In this document: one piece after another, positions 1-8,326 of the stretch
Position numbering within the stretch: position 1 is the stretch's first letter
How the letters are laid out: each line of letters starts with the position of its first letter
Translations under genes and position numbers: made by a program
Source of the DNA: Salipaludibacillus sp. CUR1
GTDB lineage: Bacteria > Bacillota > Bacilli > Bacillales > Salisediminibacteriaceae
DNA: 64,000 nt
Direction of reading: 5' to 3'
Assembly (NCBI RefSeq): GCF_021028955.1
Contig: NZ_JAIWPE010000096.1
Location: forward strand, 446,879 to 510,878
Notes under the pieces: generated by a model
Seen by the model: only the letters and a program-made list of their open reading frames with translations
Database searches by the model: none
What the model was told of the DNA's origin: nothing

Positions 1-488
1 TCTGCCTGTTTGAGAGCTTGTTTAATATGGGCATATGTTTCTTTTCCGTCTGTCAGTACTTTCGTATCTGTCTGGAAAGATATAGGATTATTAGCCAGTT
101 TATGGGCAAGTTTAAAAAGGTTTCTCTGATGATGGCCCATTTCATTCAATTTGGATTCATCTACTGGTTTAGTGCCTTCGATTTGATATAACGCCTGCTC
201 ATCCATAATGGCTTTTTCTTTAAAAGACTTACTTTTTCTCTGATTTTGACCGAATAATAAATAAAAGAAAAAACCCACTACAGGGAGGGTTCCCAGCACA
301 ACCAGCCATGTTAACGTTTTGGAAGGGTTACGATTTTCGAGAAATATAACGATAGCTATAAAAAACGCCGATATAGATACGAATAAACTGAAGCCTCCGA
401 CTACCCAGCTTTCCCAATATTCTCTGGTAATAAATAAAATAATGCCAATAACTAAAGCAAATAAAATAACCTGAAGACGCTTTAACAT
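1..488 (-). CDS. cls: Cardiolipin synthase, N-terminal part (cut by window edge)
   Basis: The first about 162 residues are visible; the rest lies beyond base 1. Two hydrophobic segments (about residues 5-22 and 28-50) are followed by the PLDc_N-type stretch ENRNPSKTLTWLVVLG and then LLFGQNQRK, typical of Gram-positive cardiolipin synthases, which condense two phosphatidylglycerols into cardiolipin at the membrane. The catalytic HKD motifs would lie outside the window, so the call rests on the N-terminal membrane anchor alone. The ATG at 488 begins MLKRLQVILFAL. The next gene upstream, mecA, is on the same strand about 100 bases away, so the two could be transcribed together. Confidence 0.85.
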   Translation of the reverse strand, partial: MLKRLQVILFALVIGIILFITREYWESWVVGGFSLFVSISAFFIAIVIFLENRNPSKTLTWLVVLGTLPVVGFFFYLLFGQNQRKSKSFKEKAIMDEQALYQIEGTKPVDESKLNEMGHHQRNLFKLAHKLANNPISFQTDTKVLTDGKETYAHIKQALKQA

Positions 489-588
489 ACTTAAGACCCC
501 TGTTCTGTATGATCGTGGAACGCTTCCCTATAATTATCATAATGAATTCCGGGAAAAAATAAAAGAAAAAACCGGTCGATTGACCGGT

Positions 589-1245
589 TTATACATCGAA
601 TTGTTCGCTTAAAACCTTTAAGGCATTTTGTTTTATAATTGTTTTACCATATTCCCGTATGCGGTGAATTGTAATATCAGACTCGTATCCAAACTCAAGC
701 ATTCTGCTTAACATGTTATCTTGTTCTTCATCAGTAAAGGACTCATCAAGTGTTACAAAAATGTAGTACTTGTTTTCGAAATGATGCAGACTCGTATTGA
801 TGTCTTCTTTAAAAGAATGGCTTAATGAGATTAACTCTTCAAAGTCGTTAAATCCTATAACCACACTTAGTGAATTATCTTTTCCGATATCACTTTCGTT
901 GCTGTGAACGAACTGCTGATCCAGCATATTAACAATATTGTTATCCACTGGAGCCTCATCTTTCTCGTCTCCAACCGGAATTTCAAGTTTTACATTACCG
1001 TCATTCATCTGTCCGCGCGTTACAATAACTTCAAGCCCTTTCTCCAGAGCATGTACCTGAACCCATAACGGGCCGTTCATTTCGAAAGTCTCGTCTTCAT
1101 TAACCTCATTCATCATTTCAAAAAACAATTCTTCTCCGCGTTCTCTGTTATACCAGATTTCCTCTTTATCAAAACCGCGCCGCTCAATATCGTAATATGT
1201 GATATAAAATTTAATTGTTGTTTCATTTATTCTTTCGATTTCCAT
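589..1245 (-). CDS. mecA: Adaptor protein MecA
   Basis: 218 residues, the usual MecA length. The start MEIERINETTIKFYITYYDIERRG is the conserved N-terminal substrate-binding domain; an acidic linker (about 80-120) leads to the C-terminal domain that binds ClpC. In B. subtilis MecA delivers ComK, ComS and other clients to ClpCP and controls competence and development. It lies near a TerC gene and spx, as in B. subtilis (spx-yjbE-mecA), which supports orthology; both MecA and Spx are tied to Clp proteolysis. The start codon follows a GGGTGAGA-like ribosome site. Confidence is high from sequence and synteny. Confidence 0.95.
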   Translation of the reverse strand: MEIERINETTIKFYITYYDIERRGFDKEEIWYNRERGEELFFEMMNEVNEDETFEMNGPLWVQVHALEKGLEVIVTRGQMNDGNVKLEIPVGDEKDEAPVDNNIVNMLDQQFVHSNESDIGKDNSLSVVIGFNDFEELISLSHSFKEDINTSLHHFENKYYIFVTLDESFTDEEQDNMLSRMLEFGYESDITIHRIREYGKTIIKQNALKVLSEQFDV

Positions 1246-1536
1246 GTGCTCTCACCCTTTCGAGAGATAAAATCAATTTCACTTGAGAATAATTATTATA
1301 TATAATCTATTCCCTAATACATCACTCATCAATCATTTCATCTTACCCTTATTTTAAGTGATTACAAGTCGAAATGAAATAAATATGCTTGAATTTTTTT
1401 TGGAAATTATCATTTCGTAATTTCTTACTATTTCGTTCTTATTTAAAGATGGGTTGTATATATTGTAAAAGACTCTTTGTCCAAAATCCAGTGAAAAATG
1501 TTTTTCATTTTTTTCTGTTCCAAGGGGGAGTATTCT

Positions 1537-2229
1537 TTGAGTTCAGAAATGATATGGACCCTTCTGACTATTATAGGTATTGATATTGTACTGGGTGGTG
1601 ATAATGCAATTGTTGTGGCTCTCGCTTGCCGCCATTTGCCTGAAAATATGAGAAATAAAGCCATCATATTAGGCATTATGTTTGCAGTACTGTCCAGAGG
1701 ATTGCTTACTGTGATAGCCGTTCAATTACTGGCAATTCCCTATCTGATGGGAATAGGCGGCTTCTTCCTCATCTGGATCGCTTTCAGGCTGGTAAAAACG
1801 GAAAACAGCCACAATGATGCACAAGAAAATTACTCAGTGAGCGATGCAATTAAAACAATTGTCATTGCGGACGTAGTTATGGGATTTGACAATGTGATCG
1901 CTGTAGCCGGTGCTGCAGATGGCAACCCCTCTCTCGTAATTGCCGGATTAATTATTTCAGTTCCTATTATCATTTGGGGAAGCAAGCTGATTCTGTACTT
2001 AATGGAAAAATTTCCGGTAATAATTTATTTAGGTGCCGCTATCCTGCTTTACACCGCGGGTAAAATGATTGTCCATGAGGATATTGTGGTATCACTTCTG
2101 CAACTAAGCGCCTTCCCGGCAGATTTCTTTGTTCCCGGGCTGGTTATCATCGGACTCTTAATCGCGTGGATTACCCAGCGGATCCAAGGAATAAAAATTA
2201 TGTTTTATTCACCTGCCCGAAAAAAATAA
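1537..2229 (+). CDS. TerC-family membrane protein (YjbE-like metal exporter)
   Basis: A TerC-family integral membrane protein of about 230 residues with roughly seven hydrophobic segments. It has the two family signatures LGGDNAIVVALA near the start and VVMGFDNVIAVAGAADGNP in the middle, whose acidic residues are the presumed metal ligands. Relatives in B. subtilis act in Mn2+ export and exoenzyme metalation. I place the start at TTG 1537, not the ATG at 1498, because AAGGGGGAG lies 7 bases upstream and the N-terminal extension from 1498 is low-complexity. It sits between mecA and spx as yjbE does in B. subtilis, but on the opposite strand. Confidence 0.85.
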   Translation: MSSEMIWTLLTIIGIDIVLGGDNAIVVALACRHLPENMRNKAIILGIMFAVLSRGLLTVIAVQLLAIPYLMGIGGFFLIWIAFRLVKTENSHNDAQENYSVSDAIKTIVIADVVMGFDNVIAVAGAADGNPSLVIAGLIISVPIIIWGSKLILYLMEKFPVIIYLGAAILLYTAGKMIVHEDIVVSLLQLSAFPADFFVPGLVIIGLLIAWITQRIQGIKIMFYSPARKK

Positions 2230-2231
2230 AG

Positions 2232-2270
2232 AACCTTCCGTTCAGTTAAGTACGGAAGGTTTATTTTTAT
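2232..2270. terminator. Bidirectional terminator between the TerC gene and spx
   Basis: A perfect 10-bp stem (2232-2241 with 2252-2261, AACCTTCCGT and its complement) has a 10-base loop and a T-rich tail on the plus strand, with A-rich sequence on the other side. It separates two convergent genes, one ending at 2229 and the other at 2267. Confidence 0.85.
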
Positions 2271-2668
2271 TCATTAACAAGTCTTTTAGTGGCTTCCTGA
2301 AGTTGGAAAGTACGGACTTTTCTAGGAAGAAAACGGCGGATTTCTGCTTCATTATAACCGACCTGTATTCTTTTCTCGTCCAGGATAATAGGGCGTCTCA
2401 GTAAGCCAGGGTGGTCACTGATAAGTTGAAACAGCTGTTGAAGCGGCATGGAATCAAGCTCAACGTCTAATTCCTGAAAGACTTTGGAGCGGGTAGAAAT
2501 AATTTCATCGGTACCATCTTCTGTCATGCGGATCACTTGTTTAACTTCTTCCACAGATAGAGGGTCTGAAAACAGGTTTCTTTCCTCAAATTCTATGCCG
2601 TGTTCTTCTAACCATGCCTTTGCCTTCCTGCACGACGTGCAACTTGGCGATGTAAACAATGTTACCAT
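2267..2668 (-). CDS. spx: Redox-responsive transcriptional regulator Spx
   Basis: 133 residues with the Spx hallmarks: an N-terminal CTSC redox switch (Cys10 and Cys13), the STRSKVFQ region, LLRRPIILD and [10 protein letters not shown]. Spx is an ArsC-fold protein that binds the RNA polymerase alpha C-terminal domain and activates thiol-stress genes while blocking some activators. The ATG at 2668 ([10 protein letters not shown]) follows GAAGGGAGAG; a longer reading from 2731 adds 21 residues that do not fit the family. Spx is normally degraded by ClpXP with YjbH. Confidence 0.95.
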   Translation of the reverse strand: MVTLFTSPSCTSCRKAKAWLEEHGIEFEERNLFSDPLSVEEVKQVIRMTEDGTDEIISTRSKVFQELDVELDSMPLQQLFQLISDHPGLLRRPIILDEKRIQVGYNEAEIRRFLPRKVRTFQLQEATKRLVNE

Positions 2669-2960
2669 TAGGACAGCTCTCCCTTCAAAAGTTAATCTGC
2701 GTCCATATATGTCAACTGCTTTTATAAACAATATCTTTTACAATTATTATTATACTATACTTGTTTTAATTTGGCTAGACTCTATTTTTAAAAAGTTATA
2801 CAACACTTATACTCGTTGTACATGTTAGATACCCACATTTGTCTAGTTTCCCTTCTTTCATTTATTTAAACGTTTTAATTGAGAATAATTGAAGTTTTTT
2901 TCAACAATTTCTTCTGAACCAACTTGCCTTAATCAACATATCCTGTATCAGGTGATTAAA

Positions 2961-3992
2961 ATGGACAATAAAATCTTAATCGGTATTATGACAAACAAAA
3001 AGCCCAGGGAAAAACAACTTAAAAGGTTTATAAGTTTTAATAAAAACCCTAATGTTAAATTGTTTGCATTTACACCGTCCGGTATAAATTGGCAAGAGGA
3101 AAACATCAGCGGGCTGACGGTCTCAAAAGGAGAAACCATTACTAAGGAATTTCCGTTCCCTAGCAGTGTGATTAATTTAATTTATACAAAACAACAGAAG
3201 ACAGTGGCTAAGCTTGAAGAAAGACTGGGAGGTAAAAAAGTTTTTAATACAGTCAACCGGTTAGATAAATGGCAGACATATGAAACATTGAGTGAATCCC
3301 CTGTTGCATACTTTCTCCCAGATACATTTATGTTTGAAGAAAAAGAGTTTCTGCCTCTTTTAAAGAGATATAAAGTACTCTATTTAAAGCCGCGCCACGG
3401 GCTTAAAGGATCCCTCATTTACAGAATTGAATGGAAAGAAGAAGCCGGGCAGTATAATATTTATGATCATTCCTCTACCCCTGTTTTTGTGTTTAACGAC
3501 GAAAAGCTGTGCCTCACTAAAATAAAAAAGATAGCAGGAAAGAAAAAATATATAGTACAGCAGGAAATTAAAAGTGCTGCAGTAAACGAAAGCATCTTTG
3601 ATATAAGAGTCATTATTCATAAAAACAGGCTTGGCAAATGGGAGATTTCAGGTGGATTGGCCCGAATCGCCGTCCCCCGTGTTTACATTACAAATGCCGC
3701 TTTAAAAGTGCTCCCTTTGGAGGATCTCCTCAAAAGACTTAATATGGGATTTCTCCAGAGAGCAGTTTTTAAGAAGAAGTTAGAACTGATCAGTATCGCC
3801 TCTGCCAAAGCTTTAGAAGAGCAAGCTGGGCAGTTTGGTGAACTAAGTGCTGATTTTATGATTGACGAAAGAAATCAGATGTTTATGCTGGAGATAAACG
3901 GTCAGCCTACTAAAAAAGTCAGCGACCCGGGTTTGTTGGAAAAAATGTATACTAAACCTCTTGATTACGCCAGTTATTTAGCTGAAAATTAA
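2961..3992 (+). CDS. YheC/YheD-family ATP-grasp protein
   Basis: 343 residues from the ATG at 2961, chosen because AGGTG lies 6 bases upstream. The N-terminal third (ILIGIMTNKKPREKQ, then FNTVNRLDKWQTYE) and the C-terminal part with GELSADFMIDERNQMFMLEINGQP match the YheC/YheD group of ATP-grasp enzymes. B. subtilis members are linked to spore coats; the substrate is unknown. The ATP-grasp signature is the late acidic stretch D-x-M ... E-I-N-G. It stands alone, divergent from spx. A weak hairpin at 4095-4120 may end it. The family call is fairly firm; the role in this organism is not known. Confidence 0.75.
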   Translation: MDNKILIGIMTNKKPREKQLKRFISFNKNPNVKLFAFTPSGINWQEENISGLTVSKGETITKEFPFPSSVINLIYTKQQKTVAKLEERLGGKKVFNTVNRLDKWQTYETLSESPVAYFLPDTFMFEEKEFLPLLKRYKVLYLKPRHGLKGSLIYRIEWKEEAGQYNIYDHSSTPVFVFNDEKLCLTKIKKIAGKKKYIVQQEIKSAAVNESIFDIRVIIHKNRLGKWEISGGLARIAVPRVYITNAALKVLPLEDLLKRLNMGFLQRAVFKKKLELISIASAKALEEQAGQFGELSADFMIDERNQMFMLEINGQPTKKVSDPGLLEKMYTKPLDYASYLAEN

Positions 3993-4173
3993 CTGCCCTC
4001 TTCCCCTTTATTAAGGTCATTCCATTGGCAGAAAGGCTCCCTGTTTTCAATTAGATTGAGAAATTATCAATTAGCATTAAATTACAATAATGAAAGCAGG
4101 AGAAACTTTGCAAGCCTGCTCCGTATTTTTACGTTTTTGATAAAAAACTCATTTGACTCCGGATTCCAAAAGA

Positions 4174-4208
4174 AGCCAGCTCTTTATGAAAAAGAGCTGG
4201 CTCTTTGT
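4174..4208. terminator. Intrinsic terminator
   Basis: A perfect 12-bp stem (4174-4185 with 4191-4202, AGCCAGCTCTTT) with a 5-base loop lies between the plus-strand ATP-grasp gene and the minus-strand 42-residue gene. It could serve either strand; T-rich sequence follows on the plus side. Confidence 0.8.
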
Positions 4209-4212
4209 TCCG

Positions 4213-4341
4213 TCAGGCAATCCATTTAAATTGTGAAACAGGCTGTTTCTTAGGGATTTTATTAACTTCATCCCACTTTCGTTTAAGCAGATCTTTCCAC
4301 AGTACCTTTTTCTTTAACTTTCTTCTAGCTCTGCTACCCAT
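4213..4341 (-). CDS. Small highly basic protein, 42 residues, unknown function
   Basis: A short frame from ATG 4341 to TGA 4213 encodes 42 residues starting MGSRARRKLKKKVLWKDLLK. About a third of the residues are Lys or Arg, concentrated in the first half. A strong ribosome site AAAGGAGAG lies upstream and a good terminator (4174-4202) immediately downstream, so it looks like a complete independent unit. I do not recognise the family. The basic N-terminus could bind nucleic acid or the membrane surface, but this is only inference. The adjacent genes (a YjbC-type GNAT and an ATP-grasp protein) give no clue. Confidence 0.7.
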   Translation of the reverse strand: MGSRARRKLKKKVLWKDLLKRKWDEVNKIPKKQPVSQFKWIA

Positions 4342-4429
4342 TGCAAAACACTCTCCTTTCTAATGTGTTTTGACAAGACAACAGATGTCTATATTACAGT
4401 CCGGCGAATTGCCAGACGGAAACATAACT

Positions 4430-4996
4430 TTAACGGGCGGGTTCTTCCTTTGTCTTTTCCTCAAAACTTAAAACTTCATTAACATCTTCGTATGATTTTC
4501 CATAAATTTCTTTATCTTTATACGTATGAATTGTTTCATACGTATGACACATTTTCTGGTAAATACTTTCTTCAGGTTCATCTGTAGGAGACCAGTATAA
4601 TATCTCAAGTTCGTTAACTTCCCCAGTATCAAGAGAACGTCTCCGGTAACCGATCGATTCAGCGTGCTTGAAGCCTTCTCTGTCATAGAATCGTCTTCTT
4701 TTTTCTGTATCTGTATCTTCATAATCAATTGGTTCTACTTCTAATATAATCGGCTTTCCTTTACCTTTCATTTTATTTAATAATTTCTTTCCTAAGCCCT
4801 GCCCTCTGGCCTCTTTGGAAACAAACAGGTAATCAATAAAAATAAAGTCATCCGTTTCCGCATACATGAGAACATGAAGCGGACTGTCATCTTTTTTATA
4901 AATATTTTTCTTTTCCTGCAGCAGCAGTTCCATATGCTCTTTTGATTTCATTTCTTCTATAGGAAAGTACTGGTTAAGCTTTTTATACCAATTCAT
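4430..4996 (-). CDS. yjbC: GNAT N-acetyltransferase (YjbC-like)
   Basis: 188 residues. The acetyl-CoA binding signature is visible as IDYLFVSKEARGQGLGKKLLNK (R-G-Q-G-L-G) near residues 54-75, followed by EVEP and RRRFYDREGF, typical of a GNAT fold. A charged C-terminal tail follows. B. subtilis YjbC, a predicted acetyltransferase of unknown substrate, is the gene before spx; the neighbourhood here is the same with two extra genes in between. The ATG at 4996 follows GGAGG. Confidence 0.8.
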   Translation of the reverse strand: MNWYKKLNQYFPIEEMKSKEHMELLLQEKKNIYKKDDSPLHVLMYAETDDFIFIDYLFVSKEARGQGLGKKLLNKMKGKGKPIILEVEPIDYEDTDTEKRRRFYDREGFKHAESIGYRRRSLDTGEVNELEILYWSPTDEPEESIYQKMCHTYETIHTYKDKEIYGKSYEDVNEVLSFEEKTKEEPAR

Positions 4997-5262
4997 GTGT
5001 GACCTCCATCAATCTATAATGGTTTTCAACCATTTCTATACCCGGTTTGTACTTAACTAAAACAGCAGATGATCTCTTTATTTATCTCTATACTGTTATT
5101 ATATGCGTTTTTAATAAAATCATAAAGAGGGATTTGCCTGAGTAATTGAAGTTCTGTCTGACTTTAAACTTCTCAGTTACTGTCTGCAGAGCCATTATTA
5201 GAATTACTCTCCAATGCGCCAAATATATAACCCGCCAGACATTAAAAAAATCATTTATATAA

Positions 5263-5956
5263 GGCTGGGACAAAACTAAATTAAATTAAATCCAGGATAA
5301 CCGAAGAATGAATTCACAATAGACCATAAGGTGAGATGAGGTTCATAAACGCACTCGCTTGCCGCAGGCATCTCTTCAACTCCTCGGCAAAGATCGCCTG
5401 CGGGATCTTCAGAAGATGCTTTTCCTGCATGCGTCTCGTGATTTTTGAACCTCATCAATTTTTAGCTTTTTTTGATTAAAGGACAGAAGGTAGCGACGCC
5501 ACAGGGGTTAAGCGCAGTCTGAAGATCCAATTCAACGAAGCTCCAGGCTGAGTTGAATTTTAGCCAATCATGCAGAAATAACTCACCCCTTAAATATATT
5601 AGTAATCCGATAAACGAAGGCGAGAACACCCAGAGGATGAGCGAAGTCTGAAAATCCACTTTCCCGAAGGAGTCCTTCGGGAAAGTTAGTTGAAGACAAG
5701 CCCTCGGGTAAAGAAAACACAGCGAGGCTCTGGCGAGCTGATGTTGCACTTATGCCTGTGGTATAAGCCTTCGCCAAGAGTGAATCGGCAAATTAAAAGG
5801 ACAAGCCCCTGGGCAAGCGTCCGCCTGGCGGACTGAACTCACTGACATTACTATTTATTAAAGTTAATTTTTTATTAAGTACAAAAGCGAAAAACCGAAC
5901 AAAAATCATAATATTTGTTCGGCTTTCTTTATAATTACTATTCTTTTGTCCCAGCC
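5263..5956. repeat. Long intergenic repeat, copy A (full length)
   Basis: A non-coding block bounded by inverted ends GGCTGGGACAAAA (5263) and TTTTGTCCCAGCC (ends 5956). Inside, a G+C-rich imperfect palindrome (about 5337-5457) has arms GATGAGGTTCA and TGAACCTCATC. A central block contains ACACCCAGAGGATGAGCGAAGTCTG, split here only for reference to position 5628-5652, and near the right end a hairpin carries GAACAAA/TTTGTTC followed by GGCTTTCTTT, like a terminator. It matches copy C at 43539-44098 over most of its length and copy B at 23574-23754 over the right third. Short frames in it are not conserved between copies. Confidence 0.85.
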
Positions 5957-5967
5957 CCGACTTCCAT

Positions 5968-7194
5968 TTAATTATCTTCCAAATCAAGGTCAAGCATATA
6001 GTCAACGCCTTGTGAGTACCTGTTTCCAGCGTTCCACAACAGGAATTCATGAATACCGTTATCATATAACGCTTGAATTTGTGCCTCTACCTCATCTTTG
6101 CCATAATCCATGTAATTCCCCGATCCAAGGTAAGCAGCTGTAAAATCCTGAATCCACGGCCGCGACACAGGCGGTTCATCCAGAGCAGCAAGAACATCAT
6201 TTTCAAGCTGTGCATAAGCATCAACGAGCTCGTAAGGATATAGATCAGGCTTGTCCAGGCCGAAATGCGGTGTCCAGTGACTTGGGTAAATCATAGAAGA
6301 AATAACATCAACATTGTCTGAAATCTTAGAAAAGTTCTGTCCAATTCCCGGAGCTTCAGAGATCGTTGCAGCATAGCCGAATATGTCAACTGAAACGTCT
6401 ACATCATACGGTTCCAGCTTTTCTCTCGCATACGCTACAAAATCCGTGACTGCAGTCACCCTTCTTTGAACGTTTTCCTCCGGGTCATCGGTGAAGTCTC
6501 CACCGTCATAATCCAGTACATCATCCCGATTTTCGAAACCTTCAGGGAACCGGACATAGTCAAACTGAATATCCTGGAAACCCATTTCTGCAGCTTTTAT
6601 GGCAATATCTATATTATAATCCCACACTTCTTCCATAAAAGGGTTAACGAATGCTTCTCCCCGGTTGTTTTTCCATACTTCCCCATTTTGGGTAAACGAC
6701 AAATCAGGCCTTTCTTCGGCTAATAATGTATCCTTAAATACAACTATTCGTGCAATAGGGTAAATTTCATTCTCTTCCAATGTCTCCATCATTTCTTCAG
6801 GGTTCCCTATCATGTTTTGGGATATATCATAATAAGGATCATCTTCATCAGGCCTGTAAGTTAAGTAGCCATCATCGTCTTTTATATCTATAACCATTGA
6901 ATTTAAAGCTGTCGAATCCACTAACTCAAGTAACTCATTAAATCTTGCTCCTCCTGCTGAGTGCCCGGTCACAAAAATCCCTCTGACCGCGTCAGGGTAT
7001 TCAAATGTATACCCTGAATCAAAAGTAAACCGAGCGACCCGGTCAGGCCATTCCCTTGCTTCAAGAACTGTTTGCTTTTCACTGTGGTAAGAAACCGTCA
7101 CCGTCTCTTCTTCTCCGTGTGCTGCAGAAGGCAAAATCATACCGCCTATTGCGGCAGCACCTAACACCGACACTAACTTTTTATTATTCAACAT
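5968..7194 (-). CDS. Secreted putative glycoside hydrolase (DUF4015 family)
   Basis: About 408 residues. An N-terminal signal peptide (KKLVSVLGAAAIGGMILPSAAHG) precedes a (beta/alpha)8-like domain of the DUF4015 type: VRGIFVTGHSAGG, VIDIKDDDG, YPIARIVVFKD, FQDIQFDYVRFPEG, VSVDIFGYA and FLLWNAGNRYS are the recognisable blocks. The family is annotated as putative glycosidase; the substrate is unknown and probably extracellular polysaccharide. I use ATG 7194, preceded by GGGAGAAGGT, rather than the TTG 21 bases upstream. Repeat copy A begins 11 bases after its stop and supplies a terminator-like hairpin. Confidence 0.8.
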   Translation of the reverse strand: MLNNKKLVSVLGAAAIGGMILPSAAHGEEETVTVSYHSEKQTVLEAREWPDRVARFTFDSGYTFEYPDAVRGIFVTGHSAGGARFNELLELVDSTALNSMVIDIKDDDGYLTYRPDEDDPYYDISQNMIGNPEEMMETLEENEIYPIARIVVFKDTLLAEERPDLSFTQNGEVWKNNRGEAFVNPFMEEVWDYNIDIAIKAAEMGFQDIQFDYVRFPEGFENRDDVLDYDGGDFTDDPEENVQRRVTAVTDFVAYAREKLEPYDVDVSVDIFGYAATISEAPGIGQNFSKISDNVDVISSMIYPSHWTPHFGLDKPDLYPYELVDAYAQLENDVLAALDEPPVSRPWIQDFTAAYLGSGNYMDYGKDEVEAQIQALYDNGIHEFLLWNAGNRYSQGVDYMLDLDLEDN

Positions 7195-7430
7195 ACCTTC
7201 TCCCTGCCTTTTCAAATAGATGTGCTATATTATTGTTTGGTAACTGCAGGTGTTTCACTCGTTATTATGTAACCAGTTAAAATAATTGAACTGCCTGCTT
7301 TAAAAATGAACAATATGTCTCTACTTGGTAAATTATACATTGAAATGATTCACTAACCAATGGATATTTTTAAATTAACTGCGTCTTCGGGAAAAAAGTG
7401 TCAATTTTAGTCTGGTGTCCAGTTTTCTTT

Positions 7431-7459
7431 TTGACAAACCGGGTATGTACAGATATAAT
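7431..7459 (+). promoter_or_regulatory. Consensus sigma-A promoter of the HD-domain gene
   Basis: TTGACA at 7431-7436 and TATAAT at 7454-7459 are separated by exactly 17 bases, a perfect vegetative promoter. The gene start (7504) is 45 bases downstream of the -10 box. The rest of the 7195-7503 gap shows nothing else I can support. Confidence 0.9.
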
Positions 7460-7503
7460 ATTGAACAATATACATTTTTACAGGAAAAGGAGGAGATGAC
7501 AGT

Positions 7504-8046
7504 ATGAAGCGTGTGACACTTACAGAAATTTACAAACACCCTATTGCTCAGAAATACGTCAAGCGTGCAGGTATGGCTCACGCCATCTCCGTTGCATATC
7601 ATGCTTTTAACTTTGCAGCAGAGCGCGGGGTAAACCCTGATTTAGCTGTTAAAGCTGGTTTTTTACATGACATTGGACATTATACATGGTACAGGAATGG
7701 CCAATGGGACTACAATCTGTATAAAGAGAATGATATACATGCAATAAAAGGGGCTGAACGGGCACATAAGTTACTAATCCGTCTGGATGAGAACCCAGTG
7801 TCTGCGAAAGAAATTGCTTTGGCCATACTGCTCCATACTGATTCATATCTTCCGGAACGCGGCATCCAACGCGAACCGCTTCAGGAAGTAGTGGCATTAG
7901 CGGATGAAGCGGATGAAGAACCGGGCGGGACTCACCACTACCGGTTTATTTCTGAAGAAAAAGCCCTTCATATGATAAAAAAATTAGATGAAAAAATAGA
8001 AGCACACACCCTGTCCCGGGATAATGAAAACCAGCCAGCCTCTTAA
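7504..8046 (+). CDS. HD-domain phosphohydrolase
   Basis: 180 residues. The metal-binding HD signature is FLHDIGHYTWY (His55-Asp56, His59), with an upstream His in GMAHAISVAYH and the later Asp in ALADEADEE, the pattern of the HD superfamily of metal-dependent phosphohydrolases. The substrate cannot be deduced. The start follows AAAGGAGGAGATGACAGT, and a consensus promoter lies upstream. A strong terminator overlaps the stop codon, so the gene is a single-gene unit. Confidence 0.8.
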   Translation: MKRVTLTEIYKHPIAQKYVKRAGMAHAISVAYHAFNFAAERGVNPDLAVKAGFLHDIGHYTWYRNGQWDYNLYKENDIHAIKGAERAHKLLIRLDENPVSAKEIALAILLHTDSYLPERGIQREPLQEVVALADEADEEPGGTHHYRFISEEKALHMIKKLDEKIEAHTLSRDNENQPAS

Positions 8047-8068
8047 AAAAACAGGCTGGCACTTTTTT
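8034..8068 (+). terminator. Intrinsic terminator of the HD-domain gene
   Basis: GCCAGCCT at 8034-8041 pairs with AGGCTGGC at 8053-8060, followed by CTTTTTT. The stem overlaps the TAA stop. Confidence 0.9.
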
Positions 8069-8123
8069 ATTGCTAATTACCATTAGTCGTGCTACATTAA
8101 GAGTAACAAAAAAATGCGCTTAT

Positions 8124-8229
8124 ATAAAAAGGGGAGTAGCAACCATACTGGTTTATGAATCGTCATGACGACGCCTGGCGTCCGGTTCATAAAGCTTTGG
8201 GAGTCCCGGAGTATGCAAGACCTTTTTAT
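8124..8229 (+). ncRNA. yybP-ykoY (manganese) riboswitch aptamer
   Basis: The leader contains AAAGGGGAGTAGC at 8128-8140 and TGCAAGACCTTT at 8214-8225, the conserved 5' and 3' ends of the yybP-ykoY class, which senses Mn2+. ATAAAAAGG (8124-8132) pairs perfectly with CCTTTTTAT (8221-8229) to form P1, and TTTATGAA (8152-8159) pairs with TTCATAAA (8185-8192). The 3' strand of P1 is also the 5' arm of a terminator (8218-8273), so metal binding should prevent termination and switch on the exchanger gene. The motif is recognised by eye; a covariance search would settle it. Confidence 0.78.
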
Positions 8230-8277
8230 GAAACGTTTCCAAGTTAATATGGAAATGTTTCATAAAGAGGTCTGTTT
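8218..8277 (+). terminator. Riboswitch-controlled terminator (expression platform)
   Basis: A 23-bp near-perfect stem (8218-8240 with 8251-8273, arms beginning AGACCT and ending AGGTCT) with a 10-base loop is followed by GTTTTT. It lies before the coding start (8327) and shares bases 8218-8229 with aptamer helix P1, so the two cannot form together. Confidence 0.85.
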
Positions 8278-8326
8278 TTGTGTTGGACAGACTGAATTTG
8301 CAGGGCGCTATAAGGAGAAGATAATA

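Noticed and set aside
1290..1536. A yybP-ykoY riboswitch before the TerC gene, as often found for this family
   Set aside because: The GGGGAGTAGC and GCAAGACC signatures are absent there.
5276..6065. Several minus-strand frames inside and beside repeat copy A
   Set aside because: They are not conserved as proteins between copies A and C, lack ribosome sites and follow the palindromes.
8165..8326. Long N-terminal extension of the cation exchanger frame
   Set aside because: It runs through the riboswitch and terminator, is not hydrophobic like the family, and a good ribosome site precedes ATG 8327.
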